Origin: an uncultured Prevotella sp.
GTDB taxonomy: Bacteria > Bacteroidota > Bacteroidia > Bacteroidales > Bacteroidaceae
Assembly: GCA_900551055.1 (NCBI GenBank)
Contig: URUK01000005.1
Span: 67,890-131,889, forward strand
Direction: 5' to 3'
Length of the DNA: 64,000 bases
Below are positions 1-7,887 of the stretch, piece by piece. The stretch's first letter is position 1, and every line of letters starts with the position of its first letter. Both the position numbers and the translations under genes were made by a program. The notes beneath the pieces are model-generated. The model was not told the DNA's origin. It searched no databases and saw only the letters and a list, made by a program, of their open reading frames with translations.

Positions 1-20
1 ACTCTTAATTCTTAACTTCT
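1..20. repeat. Half of a word-armed hairpin at the window edge
   Basis: TTAATTCTTAACTTCTTTAG resembles the right arm of the TTAACTTC/GGAGTTAA-type elements seen elsewhere in the window (for example 33130-33249). It lies directly downstream of the queA stop codon. The rest of the element would be outside the window. Confidence 0.4.
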
Positions 21-1139
21 TTAGTCGTTCACAATAAGCATCGCGTCGCCGTAGCAGCCGAACTTGTAGCCGTTCTTCAGCGCCATGTCATACGCCTGCA
101 TAACAAGTTCGTAGCCGCCGAATGCCGCGGTTGACATGAGCAGCGGCGACATGGGATGGTAGAAGTTGGAAATCATCGAGTCGGCAACGCCGAACTCGTA
201 AGGTGGGAAGAGGAACTTGTTTGTCCAGCCTTCGTATTCTTTCAGCAGCTTGTCCGTGCCCACGGCAGTCTCCGTAGCCTTGATGACACTTGTGCCTACG
301 GCGCACACATGATGGCCTGCCTGCTTGGCGTTGTTGACCGTCTTGCATGCTTCAGCACCGATAAACATCTGCTCCGAATCCATCTTGTGCTTCGTAAGGT
401 CCTCTACTTCAATTTCGTGAAAGTTGCCGAGGGCGCAGTGAAGGGTGATGAACGCGAACTCGATACCCTTTATTTCCATGCGCTTCATCAGCTCGCGGCT
501 GAAGTGAAGGCCGGAAGCCGGGGCGGTGACGGCGCCTTCGTTCTTGGCGAAAATGCACTGGAAGTCGTCTATATCCTCGGGAGTGGCCGGGCGTTTGTCC
601 ACGATGTAGTGGGGCAGTGGCGCTTCGCCGAGTGCGTAAAGGTCACGCTTGAACTCGTCGTGTGGGCAGTCATAGAGGAAGCGCAGCGTGCGTCCGCGGC
701 TCGTGGTGTTGTCAATCACCTCGGCAACCATCGTCCCGCTGTCGTCGAAAAACAGCTTGTTGCCTATTCGTATCTTGCGTGCCGGCTCCACGAGGACGTC
801 CCAAAGGCGCATCTCTTCATTGAGTTCGCGCAGCAGGAACACCTCAATCTTCGCGTCGGTCTTCTCCTTCGTGCCGTAAAGACGCGCCGGAAACACCTTC
901 GTGTCGTTGAAGATGAAGGCGTCACCCTCGTCGAAATAGTCGAGTATGTTGCGGAAGTCAAGGTATTCAGGGTTGCCGTTCTCGTCTTTCAGAGGTTCCC
1001 CCTTGTCGTCCGTTTTGTACATGTCTATCTTCTGTGACACCCTGTGTATCACCATCAACCGGCACTCGTCGCGGTGGTAAGGTGGGTTGAGGGCTATGGC
1101 TTCTTCAGGCAGTTTGAACTTGAATTGTGACAGTTTCAT
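21..1139 (-). CDS. queA: S-adenosylmethionine:tRNA ribosyltransferase-isomerase
   Basis: QueA transfers and isomerises the ribose of S-adenosylmethionine onto preQ1 at the tRNA wobble position, giving epoxyqueuosine in queuosine synthesis. The 372-aa protein starts MKLSQFKFKLPEEAIALNPP and has the family features FNDTKVFPARL, APASGLHFS and the C-terminal MLIVND. It is slightly longer than a typical QueA (about 345 aa) because of an acidic insertion near residues 37-60. I chose the ATG at 1139 because it overlaps the truB stop in an ATGA and matches the family N-terminus; an upstream in-frame ATG at 1190 would add 17 unsupported residues. It is the last gene of the ftsX-DUF3098-uppP-truB-queA operon, so it is probably cotranscribed and translationally coupled to truB. 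Confidence 0.95.
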   Translation of the reverse strand: MKLSQFKFKLPEEAIALNPPYHRDECRLMVIHRVSQKIDMYKTDDKGEPLKDENGNPEYLDFRNILDYFDEGDAFIFNDTKVFPARLYGTKEKTDAKIEVFLLRELNEEMRLWDVLVEPARKIRIGNKLFFDDSGTMVAEVIDNTTSRGRTLRFLYDCPHDEFKRDLYALGEAPLPHYIVDKRPATPEDIDDFQCIFAKNEGAVTAPASGLHFSRELMKRMEIKGIEFAFITLHCALGNFHEIEVEDLTKHKMDSEQMFIGAEACKTVNNAKQAGHHVCAVGTSVIKATETAVGTDKLLKEYEGWTNKFLFPPYEFGVADSMISNFYHPMSPLLMSTAAFGGYELVMQAYDMALKNGYKFGCYGDAMLIVND

Positions 1140-1861
1140 ATCTTGTTTTCCTCCGTTATAATGTCTTCTATTGTCTGTTTTTCCAACCATTGTGGAAAGT
1201 CGTCAAGCGTGACGCAGTCTTCCACCCGTATGTCTCCAACCCTTGTGCGGCGCAGTGCGGTAAGATACGCGCCGCTGCCAAGGGCTTCGCCGATGTCGCG
1301 TGCCAACGCACGGATGTATGTTCCCTTGCCGCACACCACGCGGATGGACATCTGCATCAGTTCGGGTGAGAACGATGTAAGCTCTATCTCGTCTATTCTC
1401 AGCGTCTTTGGCTTCAGCTCCACGTCGCGCCCTTTGCGCATAAGGTCGTATGCGCGGTCGCCGTTCACCTTGCAGGCGGAGTATGCCGGGGGCACCTGTT
1501 GTATCTCTCCGATGAACGTCTTGAGCTTTTCCTCGATGAGGCTGCGTGTTATGTGCTCCGTCGGGAACGTCGCGTTGACAGGATGTTCCATGTCGTAGCT
1601 GGCCGTGGTAGCGCCGAGTTGCAATGTGGCTGTGTACTCCTTGGTGTGCCGTTGCAGCTCGTCAATGCGCTTGGTGGCGCGTCCCGTGCAAAGGATTAGC
1701 ACGCCGGTGGCCAGAGGGTCGAGCGTTCCGGCATGGCCGGTCTTCATCCTTTTCACGCCGAGCTTCTGCGAAATGAGGTAGCGGACACGTGCCAACGCGC
1801 CGAAACTTGACATCCTGTAGGGCTTGTCAAGGCATATTATCTCTCCTTCGTGGAAGTTCAT
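1136..1861 (-). CDS. truB: tRNA pseudouridine(55) synthase
   Basis: TruB isomerises U55 in the T-loop of tRNAs to pseudouridine. The 241-aa protein carries the catalytic block KTGHAGTLDPLATGVL, with the nucleophilic Asp in GTLDPLATG near residue 45, plus the YSACKVNGDRAYDLMRKG region and the RVVCGKGTYIRALARDIG motif. Length is normal for the Bacteroidetes short form, which lacks a long PUA tail. It lies 6 nt after uppP and overlaps queA by 4 nt (ATGA), so the three genes are almost certainly one transcript. Identification is firm. Confidence 0.96.
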   Translation of the reverse strand: MNFHEGEIICLDKPYRMSSFGALARVRYLISQKLGVKRMKTGHAGTLDPLATGVLILCTGRATKRIDELQRHTKEYTATLQLGATTASYDMEHPVNATFPTEHITRSLIEEKLKTFIGEIQQVPPAYSACKVNGDRAYDLMRKGRDVELKPKTLRIDEIELTSFSPELMQMSIRVVCGKGTYIRALARDIGEALGSGAYLTALRRTRVGDIRVEDCVTLDDFPQWLEKQTIEDIITEENKI

Positions 1862-1867
1862 CGGCTC

Positions 1868-2707
1868 TTAATCGGTCATTTTCATCTCGACGCCACACAG
1901 CGTACAGATGATTATTATGAGGCCTACGATTATGCGGTACCAGCCGAACGCGGCGAAACCATACTTCGCTACGTAGTTGATGAAGAACTTTATGGCGAGT
2001 ATGGCGACGATGAACGCCACCACCGAACCTATGATGAGCGTCTCCAGATTGTTGCCCTGTGTCAGCAGGGAGCCGCCTCCGTGGGTGAGCATCTTGTACG
2101 TTTCAAGGCATGTCGCGCCGAACATTGTCGGCACGGCGAGGAAGAACGAGAACTCGGCCGCGGCCTTGCGAGTGAGCCGTTGGCTCATTCCGCCCACGAT
2201 GGTTGCCATCGAACGCGACACGCCAGGTATCATGGAGATGCACTGTACGAGGCCGATTATCAGGGCGCGCTTGTATGTCAGGCGCGTTTCTTCGCTTCCC
2301 TTGTTGAATATGCGGTCGCAGAACAGCATGAACACGCCGCCGATTATGAGCATCCAGGCCACGAGCTGAACGTTGCCGAGGTTGGACTCAATGAAGTCGT
2401 TGAACGCCAGGCCAAGCACGACGGCTGGCAACACGCCCACCACGAGGCGTGCGTAGAAGTCGAACATGGCGCGCCAGTACGACTTGCCTTCACGCTTGGT
2501 GTCGGGTCGGAAAAAGCGTTTCCAGTAAAGGCAGATGACCGAAAGGATGGCGCCGAACTGTATTATAACGGTGAAAGCCTTTACGAACGGTGTGCTTTCC
2601 ACGCCCAAAAGGCTCTGTGCGATTATCATGTGCCCCGTAGATGACACGGGAAGGAACTCAGTCAGGCCTTCTACGATGGCGATGACTATCGTTTCAAACA
2701 AATCCAT
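1868..2707 (-). CDS. uppP: Undecaprenyl-diphosphatase (UppP/BacA)
   Basis: Integral membrane phosphatase that converts undecaprenyl diphosphate to the monophosphate carrier used in peptidoglycan and O-antigen assembly; loss or gain affects bacitracin resistance. The 279-aa protein has the two family signatures EGLTEFLPVSSTGHM near residues 14-28 and PGVSRSMATI near residue 160, and about eight hydrophobic segments. It follows the DUF3098 gene after a 13-nt gap and precedes truB by 6 nt. This gene order is typical of Bacteroidetes and links envelope functions to tRNA modification in one operon. Confidence 0.96.
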   Translation of the reverse strand: MDLFETIVIAIVEGLTEFLPVSSTGHMIIAQSLLGVESTPFVKAFTVIIQFGAILSVICLYWKRFFRPDTKREGKSYWRAMFDFYARLVVGVLPAVVLGLAFNDFIESNLGNVQLVAWMLIIGGVFMLFCDRIFNKGSEETRLTYKRALIIGLVQCISMIPGVSRSMATIVGGMSQRLTRKAAAEFSFFLAVPTMFGATCLETYKMLTHGGGSLLTQGNNLETLIIGSVVAFIVAILAIKFFINYVAKYGFAAFGWYRIIVGLIIIICTLCGVEMKMTD

Positions 2708-2720
2708 AAGTCGTCAGTGT

Positions 2721-2978
2721 TTATTCTTTTGCGTTGTCGATGTCGTCGGTTGCGTTGTCCTTGGGCTTGCGTATGATGGCGTAGACTATCGACACGAAGC
2801 CGATGAAGCATACCGCCGGAGCCACTTTTATGCGCAAGGGGCTGAATATTTCCGGGTTGAAAGAGCCGTCTTCAGTGCCTCCGCCGCTCATAAGCAGGAA
2901 GCCGATGATTACAATCGCCATCCCCACGGCTACGAGGATGAAGTTCATACGGTCGAATGCAAAGTTTCTTTTGTCCAT
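2721..2978 (-). CDS. DUF3098 small membrane protein
   Basis: An 85-aa protein with two predicted transmembrane helices (about residues 12-31 and 50-68) joined by a Gly/Asp/Ser-rich loop, and a short charged C-terminus. The pattern FAFDRMNFILVAVGMAIVI...FSPLRIKVAP matches my recollection of DUF3098, a family found in Bacteroidetes between ftsX and uppP. Its function is unknown to me; conserved placement suggests a role in envelope biogenesis or division. The 128 nt between it and ftsX hold a degenerate word-armed repeat, yet the operon probably continues. Confidence 0.85.
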   Translation of the reverse strand: MDKRNFAFDRMNFILVAVGMAIVIIGFLLMSGGGTEDGSFNPEIFSPLRIKVAPAVCFIGFVSIVYAIIRKPKDNATDDIDNAKE

Positions 2979-2989
2979 TTCTTTATTGT

Positions 2990-3030
2990 TAGTTGACGAG
3001 GAACGAGTGACGAGCAGACAAGCCGATATG
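2990..3030. repeat. Degenerate word-armed repeat, GACAAG type
   Basis: GTTGACGAGGAACGAGTGACGAGCAGACAAG followed by the core-like ATATGCCTTGAAGG. The left arm and core match the in-gene copies at 14777-14876 and 39913-40020. The right arm is weak or lost (AATTGTTACTTGTTAATT near 3076-3093 may be a remnant). It lies in the ftsX-DUF3098 gap. Confidence 0.55.
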
Positions 3031-3106
3031 CCTTGAAGGCCGCTCTTTGCTCCCAGCCCCGCCGTTTAATTTTTAATTGTTACTTGTTAATTTATCGTGC
3101 CGCCTG

Positions 3107-3985
3107 TCAGATTTTGTACAGGTCGCCGGCCTTCATGCGCAGGAATTTGTTTACCGACACGCAGGCGCAGAACAGCGTGATGAGCAGTCCGAAGAGGAAC
3201 ACCGAGCCGCCCGTAACGGCCATCACCTGCCACGTTATCACCGTCATGACGCCCGGCTCGTAAGTGTAAAGGGCGTATATGCCGGCGGCCAGCACCCCGT
3301 CGGCCAGCAAGGCGGCCAGCAGTCCGATGCCTACGGCGTTGGCGAGGAATGGCCTTCGGATGAAGCCCCACGAAGCGCCGACAAGCTTCATCGTGTGTAT
3401 GGTGAAGCGACGGGCGTACATTCCCAGTTTCACAGTGTTGTTGATGAGCGAGAACGATACGCACGTAAGCAGCACTGCGAGCACAAGCAGCACGATGTTT
3501 ATTTTCCCGAGGTTGCGGTTTACGCTGTCCATAAGATCCTGGGGGTATACTATGTCGGTTACGCGCTTGTCGCTCTTGAGGCTCGACGCAATCCATTTCA
3601 GCGAGTCGGTGTTGGCGTATTGCGCCTTCAGCTGCAGCTCGATGGAGGCCACAAAGGGGTTCATGCCGATGAACTCGCTCGGGTCGGTGCCCATGGCGGC
3701 GGTCTGTTCCTTCAGGGCTTGCTCCTTACTAATATAAATAAGGTGGTTGATGTACGGCCGTTTGCCCAATTCCTTGCACAGACGTTGCGCCTCCGGGTCG
3801 GTTATGTCCTCGCCGAGCATCATCGTTACCGTAAGGTTCTCTTTTACGTATGCGGAAAGGTTGCGTGCCGAAAGCACGGAGAACACCACCATTCCCAATA
3901 GAATGAGCACCAACGCGGTGCTTATACATAATGTTATCCCTTGTAATCCGTGGCGGACACGGGACTTTTTTCGTCTCTTACCCAT
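3107..3985 (-). CDS. ftsX: Cell division protein FtsX (ABC transporter permease-like)
   Basis: FtsX is the membrane partner of FtsE and in other bacteria activates peptidoglycan hydrolases at the division site. The 292-aa protein has a basic N-terminus (MGKRRKKSRVRHG), a first membrane helix at about 22-44, a periplasmic domain (about 45-165) and three C-terminal helices, the usual FtsX topology. Residues LGKINIVLLVLAVLLTC and TIHTMKLVGASWGFIRRPFL are typical of FtsX-type permeases. It is the promoter-proximal gene of the reverse-strand operon ending at queA. No ftsE is in the window. Confidence 0.9.
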   Translation of the reverse strand: MGKRRKKSRVRHGLQGITLCISTALVLILLGMVVFSVLSARNLSAYVKENLTVTMMLGEDITDPEAQRLCKELGKRPYINHLIYISKEQALKEQTAAMGTDPSEFIGMNPFVASIELQLKAQYANTDSLKWIASSLKSDKRVTDIVYPQDLMDSVNRNLGKINIVLLVLAVLLTCVSFSLINNTVKLGMYARRFTIHTMKLVGASWGFIRRPFLANAVGIGLLAALLADGVLAAGIYALYTYEPGVMTVITWQVMAVTGGSVFLFGLLITLFCACVSVNKFLRMKAGDLYKI

Positions 3986-4017
3986 TACTTAGTGGCTATA
4001 ACACACCTAATTTGGTG

Positions 4018-4047
4018 CAAAGTAACAAAAAATTATCCGCACAGCCA
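4018..4047 (-). promoter_or_regulatory. Promoter for the ftsX operon
   Basis: Read on the minus strand: TTG (4047-4045), 19 nt, then TTACTTTG (4025-4018), a one-base variant of the Bacteroidetes -7 box TAnnTTTG. It lies about 32 nt upstream of the ftsX ATG. Confidence 0.5.
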
Positions 4048-4083
4048 ACGGTTTAACTACTATTAACAACCGACGTCCTTCCG

Positions 4084-4113
4084 GCAGCCTTCCAGCGTGT
4101 GGCGGAAGGCTGC
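4084..4113. other. Perfect 10-bp inverted repeat
   Basis: GCAGCCTTCC (4084-4093) and GGAAGGCTGC (4104-4113) form a perfect stem with a 10-nt loop. There is no U-tract, and it lies between the divergent ftsX and nrdJ genes, so it is not an obvious terminator. Confidence 0.45.
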
Positions 4114-4197
4114 ATGGCGAGCGTTCCGGCCGTGCCGGCAGGCTTTTTGGGCGGCGTTTACGCACCGTTTCCGCCGCCGTTTGCGGCCTCCTGCGTA

Positions 4198-4308
4198 ACG
4201 TGTTGATACTCAACGCGTTGCAAAAGGTCGTCTTTTGCAACGTAAAAGGTGGTCTTTTGGAAGGTAAAAGGTGACCTTTTGGCTTGCAAAAGGTGGCATA
4301 TTGAAAAC
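4198..4308 (+). repeat. 22-bp-period palindrome array, copy 1
   Basis: Four 15-bp units start at 4222, 4244, 4266 and 4288, exactly 22 bp apart: AAAAGGTCGTCTTTT, AAAAGGTGGTCTTTT, AAAAGGTGACCTTTT and a decayed AAAAGGTGGCATATT. The leader TGTTGATACTCAACGCGTTGC precedes them and GAAAAC follows. It sits between divergent genes, which argues against a simple terminator role here. Confidence 0.85.
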
Positions 4309-4680
4309 CCGCCCTGACCAAACCGGAGACCCACCCCGGCTCTCCCGAAGGGAGGGAGCTTGGTTGCCTGTACTTTTTTAGTTACAATCGAGGCACCCGG
4401 AAATAGTCATGCCGCACGCCGATGCGGCATCTATGATGTGCTGTTTGCGTTGTCCGGCGTTCCCACCCTTCTCCGCCAAGCTCCGATTTTCAATTCTTTT
4501 TTGTTGTTGCCGTTCGCCGGATTGTCGTTTTTTGTCATCTTTCTGCGTACCCGTAGTGTCTCTATTACAGTAACATTTGCGGTTTTGTGCAATTAAAAGT
4601 TTGCCTTTTTGGAAAACTTTTGGCCGAAAATTTATTTGCAAATAATCAGAAAAGTATTTTTATTTGTCGAAAAATGTTCG
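4309..4680. other. Gene-free stretch upstream of nrdJ
   Basis: I see no supported gene. It contains a small GATGCGGCATC-type hairpin near 4415-4435 and an A/T-rich stretch before the nrdJ promoter. I looked for a cobalamin riboswitch because nrdJ needs B12 and found no convincing B12 box. Confidence 0.4.
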
Positions 4681-4688
4681 TAGTTTTG
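4681..4688 (+). promoter_or_regulatory. Possible -7 box for nrdJ
   Basis: TAGTTTTG fits TAnnTTTG and lies 28 nt before the nrdJ ATG. No good TTTG at the expected -33 distance is visible. Confidence 0.4.
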
Positions 4689-4716
4689 CAGCATTGTTCA
4701 ATTTACCTAAGTCATC

Positions 4717-7284
4717 ATGGAAAATAGAAAAACTTACTCGTTCGAGGAAGCATACCAGGCATCCTTGGCTTATTTCGACGGCGACGAACTGGCCGCAAGG
4801 GTGTGGGTGAACAAGTACGCGCTGAAAGACAGCTACGGAAACTTGTTTGAAAAGACACCCGCCGACATGCACTGGCGCATCGCCAACGAAGTTGCCAGGA
4901 TTGAAAACAAATACGACAACCCGTTGAAGGCCGAAGAAGTGTTTGAACTTCTTGACCGTTTCAAATACATAGTACCTGCAGGCAGCCCAATGACCGGCAT
5001 TGGAAACAACTTCCAGGTGGCGTCGCTGTCAAACTGCTTCGTCATCGGCCTTGACGGCGATGCCGACTCTTACGGCGCCATACTGCGCATCGACGAGGAG
5101 CAGGTGCAGCTGATGAAGCGCCGCGGGGGCGTGGGCCACGACCTCTCGCACCTGCGTCCCAAAGGCTCGCCGGTAAACAACTCGGCGCTCACTTCAACCG
5201 GACTTGTACCCTTCATGGAGAGGTACAGCAACTCCACGCGCGAGGTGGCGCAGGACGGACGGCGCGGCGCGCTGATGCTGTCGGTAAGCATAAAGCATCC
5301 CGACAGCGAGGCTTTCATCGACGCCAAGATGACTGAAGGGAAAATCACAGGTGCGAACGTGTCGGTGAAAATCGACGACGAGTTCATGCGTGCGGCTGTG
5401 GAAGACAGGGAATACGTGCAGCAGTTCCCCATTGACAGCAACGAGCCGATGGTGAAAAAGAACATCAGCGCGAAGCAGCTTTGGGGCAAGATTGTACACA
5501 ACGCGTGGAAAAGCGCAGAGCCGGGAGTGCTCTTCTGGGACACCATCCTGCGCGAAAGCATACCCGACTGCTACGCCGACCTCGGCTTCCGCACCGTGTC
5601 TACCAACCCGTGCGGCGAGATACCGCTCTGTCCTTACGACTCGTGCCGCCTGCTGTCAATCAACCTCTACTCATACGTTGTCAACCCGTTCACCGACAAG
5701 GCGTACTTCGATTACGACCTGTTCCGCAGGCATGTGGGGCTGGCGCAGCGCATAATGGACGACATCGTGGACATGGAGCTTGAGAAGATTGACCTCATAA
5801 TGGAGAAAATCAAGAGCGACCCGCAGGGCGAAGAGGTGAAATTCACGGAGTATCACCTGTGGGAAAAAATCAAGCACAAGAGCGGATTGGGCCGCCGTAC
5901 AGGCGTGGGCATAACGGCTGAAGGCGACATGCTCGCCGCCATGGGGCTGCGCTACGGCACGCAGGAGGCCACCGACTTCTCCGTTGAAGTGCATAAGACG
6001 CTGGCCCTGTCGGCTTACCGCTCGTCGGTGACGATGGCCAAAGAGCGCGGCGCTTTTGCCGTGTACGATACCAAGAGGGAAGAGAACAACCCCTTCATAA
6101 GCCGTCTGCGCGAAGCCGACCCCGGGCTTTACGCCGACATGGCGAAGTACGGAAGGCGCAACATTGCCTGCCTTACCATCGCCCCCACAGGCACAACAAG
6201 CCTCATGACGCAGACAACAAGCGGCATAGAGCCTGTGTTCATGCCAGTGTACAAGCGCCGCCGCAAGGTAAATCCGAACGATACCGACGTGCATGTTGAC
6301 TTCGTTGACGAAGTGGGAGACTCGTTTGAGGAGTACATCGTTTACCACCGCAAGTTCATCGAGTGGATGAAGGTGAACGGAATAGACACCGGCAAGCGTT
6401 ACACCCAAGAGGAAATAGACGACCTCATAGCGAAGTCGCCGTATTATAAGGCCACTGCCAACGATGTTGACTGGCTTATGAAAGTGCGCATGCAGGGGGC
6501 CATCCAGAAATGGGTGGACCACAGCATCAGCGTGACAATCAACCTTCCCAACAACGTTGACGAGGCTCTTGTCAACCGCCTGTACGTAGAAGCATGGAAG
6601 TCAGGCTGCAAGGGATGCACCGTTTACCGTGACGGCTCGCGCTCGGGAGTGATGCTTTCGGTTGAAAAGAAAAAGGAAAAAGGCGGCGAGGAAATCACTA
6701 CGCAGCAGCAACTGCCGCCCTGCCGCCATCCGGAAGTTACCGAGGTAAGGCCCAAGGAGCTTGAATGCGATGTGGTAAGGTTCCAGAACAACAAGGAAAA
6801 GTGGGTGGCGTTTGTCGGCCTGTTGGACGGCTATCCATACGAAATCTTTACCGGATTGCAGGATGACGACGAAGGCATCGTATTGCCGAAGACCGTCACC
6901 AAGGGCAAAATAATCAAGCAGGTGAACGAAGACGGAAGCAAACGTTATGACTTCCAGTTCGAGAACAAGCGCGGTTACAAGACCACAGTGGAGGGCCTTA
7001 GCGAAAAATTCAACCCTGAATACTGGAACTATGCCAAGCTGATATCAGGCGTGCTGCGTTACCGCATGCCAATCGAGCACGTCATAAAGCTTGTCAGCTC
7101 GCTTCAGCTTAAGAGCGAAAGCATCAACACTTGGAAGAACGGTGTGGAGCGTGCGCTAAAGAAATACATCACCGACGGCACCGAGGCGAAGGGACAGAAA
7201 TGCCCGGCTTGCGGACAGGAGACGCTTGTCTACCAGGAAGGATGCCTCATCTGCAAGAACTGCGGGGCGTCAAGGTGCGGATAA
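4717..7284 (+). CDS. nrdJ: Adenosylcobalamin-dependent (class II) ribonucleotide reductase
   Basis: Reduces ribonucleotides to deoxyribonucleotides using adenosylcobalamin as radical source, independently of oxygen. The 855-aa protein has the substrate-binding block SNCFVIGLDGDADSYGAI near residue 107, the RRGGVGHDLSHLRP loop, the active-site motif NPCGEIPL near residue 297 (Asn, Cys, Glu), and GAFAVYDTKREENNPF and IAPTGTTSLM in the barrel. A linker follows, then a C-terminal TSCPD-type region ending in a zinc-ribbon (CPACGQE...CLICKNCG). It has no partner small subunit nearby, as expected for class II. A BtuB-like receptor (14294-16453) and a BtuD/FecE-like ATPase (22426-23211) in the window could serve corrin supply; that link is inference. 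Confidence 0.93.
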   Translation: MENRKTYSFEEAYQASLAYFDGDELAARVWVNKYALKDSYGNLFEKTPADMHWRIANEVARIENKYDNPLKAEEVFELLDRFKYIVPAGSPMTGIGNNFQVASLSNCFVIGLDGDADSYGAILRIDEEQVQLMKRRGGVGHDLSHLRPKGSPVNNSALTSTGLVPFMERYSNSTREVAQDGRRGALMLSVSIKHPDSEAFIDAKMTEGKITGANVSVKIDDEFMRAAVEDREYVQQFPIDSNEPMVKKNISAKQLWGKIVHNAWKSAEPGVLFWDTILRESIPDCYADLGFRTVSTNPCGEIPLCPYDSCRLLSINLYSYVVNPFTDKAYFDYDLFRRHVGLAQRIMDDIVDMELEKIDLIMEKIKSDPQGEEVKFTEYHLWEKIKHKSGLGRRTGVGITAEGDMLAAMGLRYGTQEATDFSVEVHKTLALSAYRSSVTMAKERGAFAVYDTKREENNPFISRLREADPGLYADMAKYGRRNIACLTIAPTGTTSLMTQTTSGIEPVFMPVYKRRRKVNPNDTDVHVDFVDEVGDSFEEYIVYHRKFIEWMKVNGIDTGKRYTQEEIDDLIAKSPYYKATANDVDWLMKVRMQGAIQKWVDHSISVTINLPNNVDEALVNRLYVEAWKSGCKGCTVYRDGSRSGVMLSVEKKKEKGGEEITTQQQLPPCRHPEVTEVRPKELECDVVRFQNNKEKWVAFVGLLDGYPYEIFTGLQDDDEGIVLPKTVTKGKIIKQVNEDGSKRYDFQFENKRGYKTTVEGLSEKFNPEYWNYAKLISGVLRYRMPIEHVIKLVSSLQLKSESINTWKNGVERALKKYITDGTEAKGQKCPACGQETLVYQEGCLICKNCGASRCG

Positions 7285-7461
7285 ATTGACAATTCATAAT
7301 TCATGATTCATGATTCATAATCGTGGCATACGCCGTTCCTTGTTGTATGTAATGGCAAAAGCCGGGGCGTACAGGACAATATTATGAAAGGTGGGTTGTG
7401 GATTATGAGCCGCCATAGTGCAACCCGATTATGAATTGTGAATTATGAGTTATGAATTGAA
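7285..7461. repeat. Word-armed hairpin, GAATTATGA type, running into folB
   Basis: Left arm (7285-7323) is built from ATTCATAATTCATG words; right arm (7427-7461) from GAATTATGAATTG words, its reverse complement. The interior is about 100 nt. The right arm contains the folB start codon at 7445, so the first codons of folB (Met-Ser-Tyr-Glu-Leu) are written by the arm. Confidence 0.75.
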
Positions 7462-7831
7462 ATCAGGCTACGTGTGCCTCAACGGCCTGCGTTTCCACGC
7501 CAACCACGGGGTTCTGCCGCAGGAAAGGGTGACTGGCGGCGAGTATGTTGTGAGCATACGTGCCAAGTATTTGTTCGATAAGGCGGTGCAAAGCGACGAT
7601 GTCGCCGACACGCTTAATTACGCCGAGATGTTTGAAATCATAAATAAGGAGATGCAGACGCCGTCCTGCCTGCTCGAACATGTTGCAGGCAGGATAGGCG
7701 GAAGCATTATGGAGAAGATGCCTATGATTGAGGCTCTCGACGTGACTCTTGAGAAGTTGAATCCACCTATGGGGGCTGACATACGCAGCGCGTCCGTGGA
7801 ATTACACTTAATAAATGATAAAACTTTTTGA
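7445..7831 (+). CDS. folB: Dihydroneopterin aldolase
   Basis: Cleaves dihydroneopterin to 6-hydroxymethyl-dihydropterin and glycolaldehyde in folate synthesis. The 128-aa length is normal. The N-terminal LNGLRFHANHGVLPQE is the family signature (F-A-x-HGV-x-x-E), followed by ADTLNYAEMFEII and LLEHVAGRIGGSIM. The ATG at 7445 lies within the right arm of a repeat, and residues 1-5 come from it; the conserved region starts at about residue 10. It ends just before the amidase gene, whose own promoter overlaps the folB end. Confidence 0.92.
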   Translation: MSYELKSGYVCLNGLRFHANHGVLPQERVTGGEYVVSIRAKYLFDKAVQSDDVADTLNYAEMFEIINKEMQTPSCLLEHVAGRIGGSIMEKMPMIEALDVTLEKLNPPMGADIRSASVELHLINDKTF

Positions 7832-7860
7832 TGGTTGGCAGTTTTTTAACGACAAAAAAC

Positions 7861-7868
7861 TACCTTTG
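7861..7868 (+). promoter_or_regulatory. -7 box for the amidase-MCE pair
   Basis: TACCTTTG matches TAnnTTTG and is 19 nt before the amidase ATG at 7888. A TTGG at 7834-7837 is 23 nt upstream, longer than the usual 19-21. Confidence 0.55.
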
Positions 7869-7887
7869 CATCCGTAAAAGAGCACTC

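Noticed and set aside
4007..4321. Reading frames across arrays (also 12668-12976, 17035-17346, 25402-25629, 36606-36893, 45678-45863, 48378-48629)
   Set aside because: All contain the same KRPPF/LLQCK-type peptide that comes from translating the array, occur in either direction and have no other support.
4309..4716. Cobalamin riboswitch upstream of nrdJ, and similarly upstream of the receptor at 14294-16453
   Set aside because: No convincing B12 box or conserved helices by eye; only a covariance-model scan could settle it.
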